The notes below the pieces were generated by a model. It was not told where the DNA came from and searched no databases. It saw only the letters and a list, made by a program, of their open reading frames with translations. A stretch of 64,000 nt of DNA from Verrucomicrobiota bacterium (GTDB lineage Bacteria; Verrucomicrobiota; Verrucomicrobiia; Opitutales; Opitutaceae): assembly GCA_023432225.1 (NCBI GenBank), contig JAEYUW010000029.1, positions 1 through 64,000 of the forward strand, in the 5' to 3' direction. Shown one piece after another: positions 9,007 to 17,461 of this stretch (the stretch's first letter is position 1; each line of letters opens with the position of its first letter). A program made the translations under genes and the position numbers.

Positions 9007-10377
9007 TCATCGATCGACGACGTCGAGCTCCGGCCACTGCGCGATCTTGCGGTGCAGCGTGCGCCGGCTGATGCCCATCATCTCGGCGGCCTTCGTGCGA
9101 TTGCCGCGAGCCTTGATGAGCGCCTCGCGCAGGAGGCGCTTTTCGTTCTCTTCGACGGAGAGCGGATTCGTCGGCGGCGTGGTGGCCAACGCCGGCGGCA
9201 TGGTGGGATCGCCGCGGTATTTCGGCTCCAATTCGAATTCGCTCAGCGTGCCGCCGCGTTGGAGCACGACGATGTTCTCGGCAAAATTGCGCAGCTCGCG
9301 AATGTTGCCCGGCCAACCGTAGCGCTGGAGGTGCTGCATCGCACCGGGCTCGATCGTGATCGGTTCGTAGCCGTTCTCCTTGGCGTAGAGCTTCACGAAA
9401 TGGTCGAGCAACACCGGAATGTCGTCGGCGCGCTCCCGCAGCGCGGGCGTGGTGATGCGCACGACATTGAGGCGGAAATAGAGATCCTCGCGGAATTTCC
9501 CGTCCTTCACCATCTGCTCGAGATTACGATTCGTCGCCGCGACGAGGCGCACGTCCACCGTCATCGTCTTGGTGCTGCCGATGCGTTCGAAACTCTTCGT
9601 CTCGAGAAAGCGCAGCAGCTTCACCTGAATTTCCGGGCCGATCTCGCCTATCTCGTCGAGGAACACCGTGCCGGTATCCGCGGCCTCGAAACGCCCGATG
9701 CGCCGCTCGGTCGCGCCGGTGAACGCGCCTTTCTCGTGACCGAACAGCTCGCTCTCGAGCAACGTGGCCGGCAGCGCCGCGCAATGCACCGGCACGAACG
9801 GCGCGCGGGCGCGCGGGCTCGCCTGGTGGATCGCCTGCGCAATCAACTCCTTGCCGGTGCCGGTTTCGCCCTCGATCAAGATCGTCGCGCGCGAGGGCGC
9901 GACGAGTTTTACGCGATCGATGACCTGCGCGAGTTTGGCCGAGTGCCCGACAATGCCCTCCATCGAGAACTTCTCATCGAGGCGTTCGTGCAGCTGCTTC
10001 ACCTCGACCTCGAGCGTCCGCGTCTTCAGCGCGCGCTGGATGAGGATCTCGAGCCGCTCGATGTTGACCGGTTTCGTCAGAAAATCCACGGCGCCGCGCT
10101 TCATCGCCTCCACCGCCGAATCGATGCTGCCGTAGGCCGTCATCATGATCACGGCCGGCTTGTTCGAGAGCGTCAGCGCTTTGTCGATGACCTTCAGGCC
10201 GCTTTTGCCGGGCATGCGGAGATCGGTGACGATCACGTCGAACTCCTGCGCGTCCATCAGGTTGAAGCCCTCGTCGGCACTCGCGGCGACCGACACGTCG
10301 TAATTGTCCTGCAACGCCTGTTGCAACCCCTCGCGGGTGTGCTTCTCGTCGTCGACGATCAAAACACTGGGCACCAT
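9007..10377 (-). CDS. NtrC-family sigma-54-dependent response regulator
   Basis: A 456-residue activator of sigma-54 promoters. The N-terminal receiver domain has the acid pair DD at 9-10, the phosphoacceptor Asp52 in VTDLRMPG, MMTAYG and the lysine in FLTKPV. The central AAA+ domain has Walker A GETGTGKE, the sigma-54 contact loop GAFTGA, Walker B VFLDEIGEIG and an arginine-finger region. The C-terminal Fis-type helix-turn-helix reads NRTKAAEMMGISRRTLHRKI. The ATG at 10377 gives MVPSVLIVDDEK; the frame is open further upstream but has no domain there. No histidine kinase is adjacent, so the partner is unknown. In other bacteria relatives such as PrsR control PEP-CTERM/exosortase genes. That link is only suggestive here. 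Confidence 0.93.
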   Translation of the reverse strand: MVPSVLIVDDEKHTREGLQQALQDNYDVSVAASADEGFNLMDAQEFDVIVTDLRMPGKSGLKVIDKALTLSNKPAVIMMTAYGSIDSAVEAMKRGAVDFLTKPVNIERLEILIQRALKTRTLEVEVKQLHERLDEKFSMEGIVGHSAKLAQVIDRVKLVAPSRATILIEGETGTGKELIAQAIHQASPRARAPFVPVHCAALPATLLESELFGHEKGAFTGATERRIGRFEAADTGTVFLDEIGEIGPEIQVKLLRFLETKSFERIGSTKTMTVDVRLVAATNRNLEQMVKDGKFREDLYFRLNVVRITTPALRERADDIPVLLDHFVKLYAKENGYEPITIEPGAMQHLQRYGWPGNIRELRNFAENIVVLQRGGTLSEFELEPKYRGDPTMPPALATTPPTNPLSVEENEKRLLREALIKARGNRTKAAEMMGISRRTLHRKIAQWPELDVVDR

Positions 10378-10558
10378 GCTGCGATGAAGCCGCCCGCTTC
10401 CGGCTCGGTCAACGGGAAACGAGACGGGATGTCTCACTCCATGGCTGGCGAATCGTGGCAAGGAAGAGGGAGTTCGCGCGCCGTTGAGCCGCAACACAAC
10501 CAAACGGAGGCGCCGTGCGCAGGATTGCGAATCCGCCCGTTTGAGCCGAGAGTGCGGC

Positions 10559-11422
10559 ATGGCTCTTCTGCGTGCGATCCCCGTGCTGTTGACCGCCGCC
10601 CTGTTGCTCGCCTCGTGCGCCGCGCCGCCTCCGCCGCGAGTGACGACCCGCACCGTGATCAGGATCAACACGGCACTCCTCCTCGCCTCGGAAGACGGCT
10701 CGCTCTCCCCCGAGCAATTGCAGGCGAAGCGCGACGAGGTCGTCCGCTACCTCACGGAACGCGGCCTGCTCGCCCCCGAAGACACCCTGGTGAGCAACGC
10801 CGCCGCGGCCGACCGCATCATCCGCGTGGCGATCGCGGCCGATGGCGGATTTAAAGTCACGGTCTTCAACCCGGGGAACACCGGCGCGTATTATTCAGCG
10901 GCACCGGACGAGATGCGCGCCCGGGTGGGCGCAGACGATTATTGGCCGGCCTACGATCCGTGGTTTGACCAGGGCTATTACTACAGCCCTTATCCCGCGC
11001 CCGGCTACTATCGCTACAACCGCGATTACCTGCGCCCGCACTATCCGCGAGACTACGTCGTTCCGGTCGAACCGCGCCGCCCGCCGCCGCCACCCGTGGT
11101 CAAAGATCCCACGCCGCAGCCGCGGCCTCCCGACAAGGATCGCGATCACCGGCCCCGGCCCGGCAGCCCGGATCGTGACCGCGACGGACGCCCCGACTGG
11201 CGCGATCGCCCGCCGGCCAATCGCCCGGACAGCGGCAACCACGGCGGTCCGAGCCACGGCGTCACGCCTCGACCAACGCCGCCGCCTCCGCGCCTCGATC
11301 CGCCCCCGCGTTTCGACCCACCGCGGCCCAAAGCGCCCGAGCCGCGACCGGCTCCGGAGCCCCGGCGCGCCCGCGAACCGCGCGATGAAGATCGTCGCGA
11401 CGATCCTCAGCCGGCGAAGTAG
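10559..11422 (+). CDS. Proline-rich, low-complexity lipoprotein
   Basis: A 287-residue predicted lipoprotein. The signal peptide MALLRAIPVLLTAALLLASC ends in a lipobox (LLASC). Residues 20-130 look folded (TVIRINTALLL, then a domain rich in Tyr and Asp). From about residue 165 the chain becomes disordered, made of Pro, Arg and Asp (PPPRLDPPPRFDPPRPK and similar). It is divergent from the sigma-54 regulator across about 180 bp, which may hold promoters for both. I do not recognise the family. The tail could span the periplasm or contact the cell wall, but that is a guess. Confidence 0.7.
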   Translation: MALLRAIPVLLTAALLLASCAAPPPPRVTTRTVIRINTALLLASEDGSLSPEQLQAKRDEVVRYLTERGLLAPEDTLVSNAAAADRIIRVAIAADGGFKVTVFNPGNTGAYYSAAPDEMRARVGADDYWPAYDPWFDQGYYYSPYPAPGYYRYNRDYLRPHYPRDYVVPVEPRRPPPPPVVKDPTPQPRPPDKDRDHRPRPGSPDRDRDGRPDWRDRPPANRPDSGNHGGPSHGVTPRPTPPPPRLDPPPRFDPPRPKAPEPRPAPEPRRAREPRDEDRRDDPQPAK

Positions 11423-11597
11423 CCTGCGCGAGCATCGCCATCGACGGAGCACCTCGATCCGGCGGACGCCGAAACTCGATCCGCCGGTCCCAGCGGGCCC
11501 GCACGATCGCACGCATCGCCTCCGGTTGGGTTAGTGACGCTGAAACGACGTCTGCGAGCGCGCACATCGGGCCGCGGCTCACCGGGGACGGCTCGCC

Positions 11598-13022
11598 CTA
11601 CCCCGCGCGTTGCGTGCCGATCCAACGATGCATGCCCTGGGCGGCGCGCCGGCCATCGCGCACGGCATGCACGACGAGGCTCGGGCCGCGCACGGAGTCG
11701 CCGCCCGCGAAAACGCCCGCGACGCTCGTCATCTGGTTCGCGTCGACTTTCAAGCCGTCCCAATCGTCGACCTCGATCTGCGCGAACGCGCTGCCTTCCG
11801 GCCACGGCACGGGATCGAAGCCGTAGGCGACGAGCACGATGTCCGCGGCGATCGCGAACTCCGAGTTCGGCACCGCGCGGGGCTTGCGGCGACCCGAGGC
11901 ATCCGGCGCCCCCAGCTCCATCCGCGTGCAACGCACTTCGACCAGATCACCGGCCGCGTTGCCGGCGATCTCCGTCGGATTGGTGAGAAACAGGAAACGC
12001 GCGCCCTCCTCGACCGCGTTGTGGTATTCCTTGCGGCTGCCGGGCATGTTCGCGAGGTCGCGGCGGTAGACGCACGTAACCTCGGCGGCGCCGCTGCGCA
12101 GGGCGGTGCGCAGGCAATCCATGGCGGTGTCGCCGCCGCCGAGCACGACGACGCGCTTGCCGGCCACATCGACGGGCGTGGCCTCGACGAGGGGCGAGTC
12201 GACGTTTTTCTGAATGAGGAAGGGCAACGCATCCACCACGCCGCGCAGCGCCGCGCCGGGGATGTCGAGCGGCTTGGGCTTCTGCGCGCCGACCGCGAGG
12301 AAGACCGCGTCGAACTTCTCGCGCAGGTCCTCGAGCGAAAGATCCCAGCCGACGCGCACGCCGAGCTTGAATTCCACGCCGCGACGCACGAGCAGATCGA
12401 TGCGGCGCTCGACGACGTGTTTCTCGAGCTTGAACGCGGGAATGCCATTCACGAGCAGACCGCCGGGGATCAGCTGCGATTCGAAAACCGTCACGCCGTA
12501 GCCGAGCTTCGCGAGTTCGTCCGCACACGCGAGGCCGCCGGGGCCGGAGCCGATCACGGCGGCGCGCCGACCGTTCGCGGGTGCCTGCACGAGTTCGAAG
12601 GCGCCGTGGCGGAAAGAGTATTCGTTGATGAAGCGCTCCACCGCACCGATGGCGACGGCGTCGGTTTTGGACGTCAGGATGCAGGAGCCCTCGCAGAGTT
12701 TTTCCTGCGGGCACACGCGCGAGCAGATCTCGGGCATGTTGCTCGTGCTGCGCGAGAGTGCGGCGGCGCCGAGGAAATCGCCGGCCGCGGTCAGGGCGAG
12801 CCACTCGGGAATGCGGTTGTTCAGCGGGCACGCCTGCACGCAGCCGGGCGTGGGGCACTGGATGCAGCGGGCGGCTTGGGCGCGCACCGCGTCTTCGTCG
12901 AATTCGCGATAGATCTCGTGGAAATCGGCGACGCGTTCCTCCGCGGTCCGCTTCGGCGGCGAGGCGCGGCCGATGGTGGACCAAGCGTATTTTGCAGTCT
13001 GGGGGTGGAGTAGCGGCGGCAT
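11598..13022 (-). CDS. gltD: Glutamate synthase small subunit-like FAD/NAD(P)H oxidoreductase
   Basis: A 474-residue protein of the GltD family, which passes electrons from NADPH through FAD and Fe-S clusters to the glutamine-dependent glutamate synthase large subunit. The N-terminal Fer4 domain has CIQCPTPGCVQACPL and a second set CSRVCPQEKLCEGSC, which ligate two [4Fe-4S] clusters. A first dinucleotide fold follows (AVIGSGPGGLACA), then the second (VVVLGGGDTAMDC), and a C-terminal VFAGGDSVRGPSLVV segment that closes the FAD site. The start at 13022 gives MPPLLHPQTAKYAW. gltB is not adjacent, so a role in another complex of the same fold cannot be excluded. Confidence 0.88.
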   Translation of the reverse strand: MPPLLHPQTAKYAWSTIGRASPPKRTAEERVADFHEIYREFDEDAVRAQAARCIQCPTPGCVQACPLNNRIPEWLALTAAGDFLGAAALSRSTSNMPEICSRVCPQEKLCEGSCILTSKTDAVAIGAVERFINEYSFRHGAFELVQAPANGRRAAVIGSGPGGLACADELAKLGYGVTVFESQLIPGGLLVNGIPAFKLEKHVVERRIDLLVRRGVEFKLGVRVGWDLSLEDLREKFDAVFLAVGAQKPKPLDIPGAALRGVVDALPFLIQKNVDSPLVEATPVDVAGKRVVVLGGGDTAMDCLRTALRSGAAEVTCVYRRDLANMPGSRKEYHNAVEEGARFLFLTNPTEIAGNAAGDLVEVRCTRMELGAPDASGRRKPRAVPNSEFAIAADIVLVAYGFDPVPWPEGSAFAQIEVDDWDGLKVDANQMTSVAGVFAGGDSVRGPSLVVHAVRDGRRAAQGMHRWIGTQRAG

Positions 13023-13196
13023 CGCGGGGGAGATTCCGACCTAAATCTAGGATGCCTGTTTATCGGCACCCCGGCCCGCCGCCCTTTGCGCAACGCTGCG
13101 CAAGGCTTGCGTGTTATGTGTGTCACCGGCCGGCGCTGTGCCGGTGAAGCGTCGCCGCTCGGGACAGCGGCGACCACCTTCGGCGGCGGGTATTCC

Positions 13197-13260
13197 GTAG
13201 CGCAGGCGTCTCGCCTGCTCCGTCGGTCTTCAAATGCAGCAGGCGAGACGCCTGCGCTAC
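13197..13260. repeat. REP pair, GTAGCGCAGGCG type
   Basis: A perfectly framed inverted pair: GTAGCGCAGGCGTCTCGCCT at the left and the matching GCGAGACGCCTGCGCTAC at the right. Each arm can also fold on itself. A closely related copy is at 19755-19811 inside the hydrogenase protease gene. Confidence 0.85.
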
Positions 13261-13268
13261 ATGGACAA

Positions 13269-13296
13269 CCGGCGCGGATCTTGCGATCCGCGCCGG
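13269..13296 (-). terminator. Strong hairpin downstream of the multihaem operon
   Basis: A 12-bp perfect stem (CCGGCGCGGATC and its complement) with a TTGC loop lies 63 bp after the stop codon of the ImcH-like gene. There is no T-run, so it is a candidate transcript end or RNA-stabilising hairpin rather than a canonical terminator. Confidence 0.45.
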
Positions 13297-13358
13297 CGTC
13301 ACTGACCTATGAACCTAGGGTAACTAAGAGCAAAGGGTCGGTTTTGGGGAAATTGGGC

Positions 13359-14858
13359 TCACTTGCCCTGGATGCCTCCGTTGTGGCAGTCGGCGCATTT
13401 GAGCTCTTCGTCGTATTCGCCGCCGGGGTGTTTGAATTCGAGGCCCGTCGGGGAAATCGTGGTCATCTCGGACATCTTGCCCTGCGCAATGATCGAGTGG
13501 CACGAGGTGCAGTCGGAGGCTTTCACGGACTCGCCCGTGGCGGTCTTGTGCTTGTCGTCGTGGCAGCGGAAGCAGCCGGGCCAGTCCTTGTGGCCGATGT
13601 TGTTCGGATAGACGCGCCAGTCGGCTTTGCGGTCGACGAAGATCGTCGCGGCAAAAGTCTTCTGCACCCCGGAGATGAGGGCAGGCAGATCGGGATCGTC
13701 CTTGAATTTGTTGCGGAGGAAGTCGGCGATCTTTTGCGGCGCCTCGGCGTCGGTCTTGATGTCCTTCTGGAGCATGGCCTGAACGGCGACGCGCTTGACG
13801 TTCGGGAACTTCGTCGGGATTTCTCCGAGCGCCATGGCGCGCTCGACAGCGTCGTTGGCGGTCGGGAAAACGTGCGCGGGGCGGTTGTGGCAATCGATGC
13901 AGTCCATTTCGCGGACGGCGCCGGCGGGCGGCTCGCCCTTGAACTCTTCGTTGCGGTAGATCTTGGCGCTGCCGTCCTTCTTGTTCGTGACGCGCATCCA
14001 AACGATGTCCTGGCGGTCGGCGTCGGCGGCATAGTATTCCACGGTGGTGTCGGGATTGACGTGCCAGTGGATGCCGGCGAGCGGGCTGCCGGGGCGGCCG
14101 GAGTTCACATGCATCAGCATGCGGGTGGAGACGGCGGTGTTCTTCTTGTCCGACAGATAATGGTCGAACGACATGTCGACGTTGCCGTGGAATTTCTCCG
14201 GCCAGTGGCACTTTTCGCAGGTCTCGCGCGCCGGGCGGAGGTTGTGCACCGGGGTGTCGATCGGGCGGTTGTAGTTGTCGAGAATATAGCCGTAGAGCTG
14301 GCGCGTGCCGTTGAGCTTGGCCTTCACAAAGGCCGCGGCACCGGAGCCGACGTGACACTGCACGCAGTCGACGCGCGCGTGCGCGCCGCGCTGGTAGGTC
14401 TGAAACTCGGGGTTCATCGCCTGGTGGCAGACTTGGCCGCAGAACTGATTGGACTCCGCGTAGTGGAAGGTCTGGTAGCTGCCGAAGGCGGAAAGGAGCA
14501 GGAAGCCGATACCGGCGACGCCGAACATGATCAGGCGGCGGCGGGCGACGGGATCGGAGAAATTCAGGCGCCACTTGTCGGGCATCGTCTCGCCGTGCTT
14601 CTCGAGCCAGCGGCGTTGGGCCCAAGCGCCAAAAAAGATCATCGCGAGGCCGGCGATGAGGAAGCCGGGGGCGACGAGGTAAGTGAAGATGCCGAGATAC
14701 GGGTTCTTGTTCGAACCCGTGAGATCCATCCAAGTCAGCAGCGCGAATGAGAAGAGCGAGCCGACGGCAATGACCGCGCCGATGGCGCTGATCCAGTTGT
14801 TGTAGTTCGAGCGCAGCTTGAGCGGCGCTGAGGGAGTGGAGGGAGTCTCGGAGGACAT
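13359..14858 (-). CDS. Heptahaem NapC/NirT-family inner-membrane cytochrome c (ImcH-like)
   Basis: A 499-residue quinol-oxidising candidate. Three N-terminal transmembrane helices (WISAIGAVIAVGSLFSF; APGFLIAGLAMIFFG; LIMFGVAGIGFLLLSAF) precede a NapC/NirT-type haem domain. There are six CxxCH sites (CVQCH, CEKCH, CIDCH, CFRCH, CTSCH, CADCH). The first site, FCGQVCH, has the CxxxCH spacing seen in many Geobacter members of the family. Three helices plus seven haems matches ImcH of Geobacter sulfurreducens, needed there for electron flow from quinol to extracellular acceptors. It is last in a leftward operon with a small cytochrome c and an MtrA/MtrB-like pair. The electron-transfer role is family knowledge; the acceptor is unknown. 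Confidence 0.85.
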   Translation of the reverse strand: MSSETPSTPSAPLKLRSNYNNWISAIGAVIAVGSLFSFALLTWMDLTGSNKNPYLGIFTYLVAPGFLIAGLAMIFFGAWAQRRWLEKHGETMPDKWRLNFSDPVARRRLIMFGVAGIGFLLLSAFGSYQTFHYAESNQFCGQVCHQAMNPEFQTYQRGAHARVDCVQCHVGSGAAAFVKAKLNGTRQLYGYILDNYNRPIDTPVHNLRPARETCEKCHWPEKFHGNVDMSFDHYLSDKKNTAVSTRMLMHVNSGRPGSPLAGIHWHVNPDTTVEYYAADADRQDIVWMRVTNKKDGSAKIYRNEEFKGEPPAGAVREMDCIDCHNRPAHVFPTANDAVERAMALGEIPTKFPNVKRVAVQAMLQKDIKTDAEAPQKIADFLRNKFKDDPDLPALISGVQKTFAATIFVDRKADWRVYPNNIGHKDWPGCFRCHDDKHKTATGESVKASDCTSCHSIIAQGKMSEMTTISPTGLEFKHPGGEYDEELKCADCHNGGIQGK

Positions 14859-14893
14859 GATCGTGGGTGGGTCGCGAACGAGGGGGGAAGAAA

Positions 14894-14928
14894 AGAGCCG
14901 GCGGTCGGATTAATCGGCCGCCGGCTCT
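14894..14928 (-). terminator. Intra-operon hairpin between cytochrome c and ImcH-like genes
   Basis: An 11-bp perfect stem (AGAGCCGGCGG with its complement) with a 13-base loop. On the transcribed strand it is followed by TTTTCTTCCCC. It may partly stop transcription and lower expression of the heptahaem gene, or protect the upstream mRNA. Confidence 0.5.
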
Positions 14929-14952
14929 CGAGATTGCCGTATCAGAGCGAGA

Positions 14953-15291
14953 TCAGGCCTTCATTTTGCGGATGAAGGCGACGAGGTCCTTCGCGTCCTG
15001 TTCGGACAGCTCGTCCTTGAAGCCTTTCATGCGCTCCTTGCCGTTATCGCCCTTCACGCCGTCGAGGATGGCTTTGACCATTTCCTCGTCCTTGAGCTCG
15101 GCCTGAACCGCCGCATCCGTGTAATCGCGGATCTTCAGTTTCTTGCCTTGCTTGGTCTGGGCTTTGCCGTCTGCGCCGTGGCAGGAGGCGCAGGAGTTTT
15201 CCCAGTTTTCGGAGGCGGGAGCGGCATACGAGACGCCGCCCGCGAGCGCCAGCGCGAGGCTGGCGAGAGCGATCTTAGTCGTGGTTTTCAT
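14953..15291 (-). CDS. Small class I cytochrome c
   Basis: A 112-residue periplasmic monohaem cytochrome. The signal peptide MKTTTKIALASLALALAGGVSYA is followed by a short mature protein with one haem site, CASCHGADGK, and a later Met (ERMKGF) likely to be the axial ligand. The C-terminal helix DAKDLVAFIRKMKA is typical of the fold. It lies between the porin gene (32 bp upstream) and the ImcH-like gene in the same operon. It could shuttle electrons across the periplasm between the inner-membrane heptahaem protein and the outer-membrane conduit. Confidence 0.88.
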   Translation of the reverse strand: MKTTTKIALASLALALAGGVSYAAPASENWENSCASCHGADGKAQTKQGKKLKIRDYTDAAVQAELKDEEMVKAILDGVKGDNGKERMKGFKDELSEQDAKDLVAFIRKMKA

Positions 15292-15323
15292 AGGGGATGC
15301 AATGAAGTCTGCGGGCGGACGCC

Positions 15324-17438
15324 TCAGAAGCGATATTGGAGTTTCGCCTCGAAGACATTGGCCTCGTAGTCGGCCTTGCCGTTGTAGGCGGGGTCCTCGC
15401 TGTTCACATACGAGTAGCGGAACTGAATCGACGTGCGACGATCGAGCTGGCGCTTGTAGGTGAGGCCGACGATGTCGGTCTTGACGAGGGTGCCGTAGGG
15501 CGTGCTGACGGAGGAGTTGTTGATGAAGTTATCGGTCACTTCGTAGCTGGTGTAGTCGACGAACACGTCGCTGCGCTCATCCAGCACGTAGCCGCTGCTG
15601 AGGTTGTAGCTGACGTAGTCGTTGTTGCTCTTCGTCACGAGACCGGCGGCCGTGCCGGTGGCAAACACCGCCGGCGTGGTCATCTCCTCCTTGGTGAGGC
15701 TGACATTGCCCTGGATATACCAGCGGGCGGTCGCGTTCCACGTGATCGACTCCGAGAAGATGCTCTGGTCGACGTTGGCGCTTTCGCCGAACGGCAGGCC
15801 GACTTCCTGCGAGTTGATCTTCGTGTTCATGTAGTCATAGCGCGTCGTGCTCCGGAAATTCGGAGCCAGGCGCCACGTGAGGCGAAGGTTGAAATCGTTC
15901 GTCTCGAAGTCCTGGTTCGTGATGTAGGCCGGGTAGCGGTCAGACGACGTGATAGTGTTCGGCGTCGTGTCGCGCACGGCGCGGTAGTCGTTCTGACGGG
16001 CCTTGTAGTAATACTGCGCGGCGACCGTGACGCCCGGGCGGGCATACCAGTTGGTCGTGAAGGCGATCTTCTGGGTGTCGCGCGTCAGCTCGCTGTCGCG
16101 ATCGATCGCGATCGATTGAGACGGCGTGCCCGGCTCGGCGATCTCGGTTTCCTGGAGCGTGCCGTCGGACGTGGAGGCGTCCGCACGGACGTTGAAGGTG
16201 ACGTTCTGCACGCCGGTGTAACGCAGCTCGACGCCGTAGTTGTAGGTTTTCCACGACTTGTCGCTCTCGTTCAGGAGGTCTTCCTTGATCGTGACCGTGA
16301 CCGGGTTGAAGTTCGTCTCGACCAGATCGGCTTCGCTGTTCCAGTCGGTCTTTTCGAAGCGGAGGGCCGGCACGATGGTGAGGTGCTCCAGCGGGCGATA
16401 CATCAGGGCGATGTTGGCGATCGTCTGGGTCATTTCCGCGGTGCCGAGGTCGTGCCCCGGGAGCGAATAGAAGCCTTCGTCACGCGCCTGCTTGCCGGGA
16501 TAGTTCTCGCTATAGGCGGCATCCCAGTTGGCACCGACCACGCGGCTGCCGCTGAGGGTCGTGTCGATCTTGGTGCGGGACACGCCAGTCGTGAGCTTGA
16601 TCTGCTCGGTGATATCGACGGCGTAGGAGCCGCGGACCTGGAACAGATCGAAGTCCTGGCCTTCGCGATTCGTCACGTAACGATCCGCGGTGGGCTCGGC
16701 GACGCGGCGGCGGTTGTAACGCGCATTGTCGTATTCGCCTTTGTCGGCGCGGAGACCGAGATTCCAGTTGGTCTTCTCGCCCTTCTTCGCGACTTCGCCC
16801 TGCACGATGTGGCGCTTCTCGTCGATGGACCAGAAGCCCGGGATGATGTAGCGCGTGCTCGCGGCGCTGATCGGGAAGCCGGTGTCAGACCAGGCGGTCG
16901 AGTTCTTCTCGCCCTTGCGCGTCACGTATTCGTAGCGGATGCGGAACGAGGGCTGGTCCGGACGATTCAGACCCGCCTCGAGCCACAGGTTGCTGCGGTC
17001 GATGTGCATGTCCTCATCAACGATGGCGAAGCTCATGCCGGTAGAGGGCCAGACGCCGCCCATGCCATTGTAGTGCGTGCGGAACTGCTTGTAGCCGGCC
17101 TTGACGTAGCCGACCTCGTCCTTCGTGACCGAGATATCGAGCAGGTAGTCGCCGTTGCCGGCCATCGCTTGAGCGCGGACGAGGAGGGCCGTCGTGTCGT
17201 TGACCTGTTGCGCATAGCGCAGGTCCTCGATGCCGAAGAAGCCGTCCTTGCGCATCTGGGTGGCGCGTTGGAACGCAGCGCGGTTGCCGCTTTGGAGCGA
17301 GTAACCGGAGCCGAGCGTGATGTAGTTTTCGAGCGCGGGCTCTTTTTCAGCCGCGCCGAGAATGCTAGCCAGCCCGAGCAAGGTCGCACAGGCGACCAGC
17401 GGGCGGCGGACTGAGTGGAGAAAAACAGATGTTTTCAT
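15324..17438 (-). CDS. MtrB/PioB-family outer-membrane porin
   Basis: A 704-residue beta-barrel of the MtrB/PioB type, which sheathes a multihaem cytochrome so electrons can cross the outer membrane. The signal peptide (MKTSVFLHSVRRPLVAC...) is followed by GSGYSLQSGNRAAFQR and GYKQFRTHYNGMGGVWP. Both are recognisable blocks of the decahaem-associated porin family. About two dozen amphipathic strands follow, ending in an aromatic (EAKLQYRF). Length is close to Shewanella MtrB. The N-terminal CxxC of Shewanella MtrB is absent. It is 23 bp downstream of the MtrA-like gene, the usual pairing. Confidence 0.88.
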   Translation of the reverse strand: MKTSVFLHSVRRPLVACATLLGLASILGAAEKEPALENYITLGSGYSLQSGNRAAFQRATQMRKDGFFGIEDLRYAQQVNDTTALLVRAQAMAGNGDYLLDISVTKDEVGYVKAGYKQFRTHYNGMGGVWPSTGMSFAIVDEDMHIDRSNLWLEAGLNRPDQPSFRIRYEYVTRKGEKNSTAWSDTGFPISAASTRYIIPGFWSIDEKRHIVQGEVAKKGEKTNWNLGLRADKGEYDNARYNRRRVAEPTADRYVTNREGQDFDLFQVRGSYAVDITEQIKLTTGVSRTKIDTTLSGSRVVGANWDAAYSENYPGKQARDEGFYSLPGHDLGTAEMTQTIANIALMYRPLEHLTIVPALRFEKTDWNSEADLVETNFNPVTVTIKEDLLNESDKSWKTYNYGVELRYTGVQNVTFNVRADASTSDGTLQETEIAEPGTPSQSIAIDRDSELTRDTQKIAFTTNWYARPGVTVAAQYYYKARQNDYRAVRDTTPNTITSSDRYPAYITNQDFETNDFNLRLTWRLAPNFRSTTRYDYMNTKINSQEVGLPFGESANVDQSIFSESITWNATARWYIQGNVSLTKEEMTTPAVFATGTAAGLVTKSNNDYVSYNLSSGYVLDERSDVFVDYTSYEVTDNFINNSSVSTPYGTLVKTDIVGLTYKRQLDRRTSIQFRYSYVNSEDPAYNGKADYEANVFEAKLQYRF

Positions 17439-17461
17439 CGCAATGTCCTGGAAATTTTGGG

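Larger units (their letters stand above)
13023..13358. other. Intergenic region with several hairpins, between gltD-like and ImcH-like genes
   Basis: This 336-bp gap holds no credible gene. It contains short perfect hairpins (for example GTCGCCGCT paired with AGCGGCGAC at 13151-13174), a GTAG-footed REP pair and a strong hairpin just downstream of the cytochrome operon. The last two are listed separately. The gltD promoter must lie here, but I cannot place it. Confidence 0.6.
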
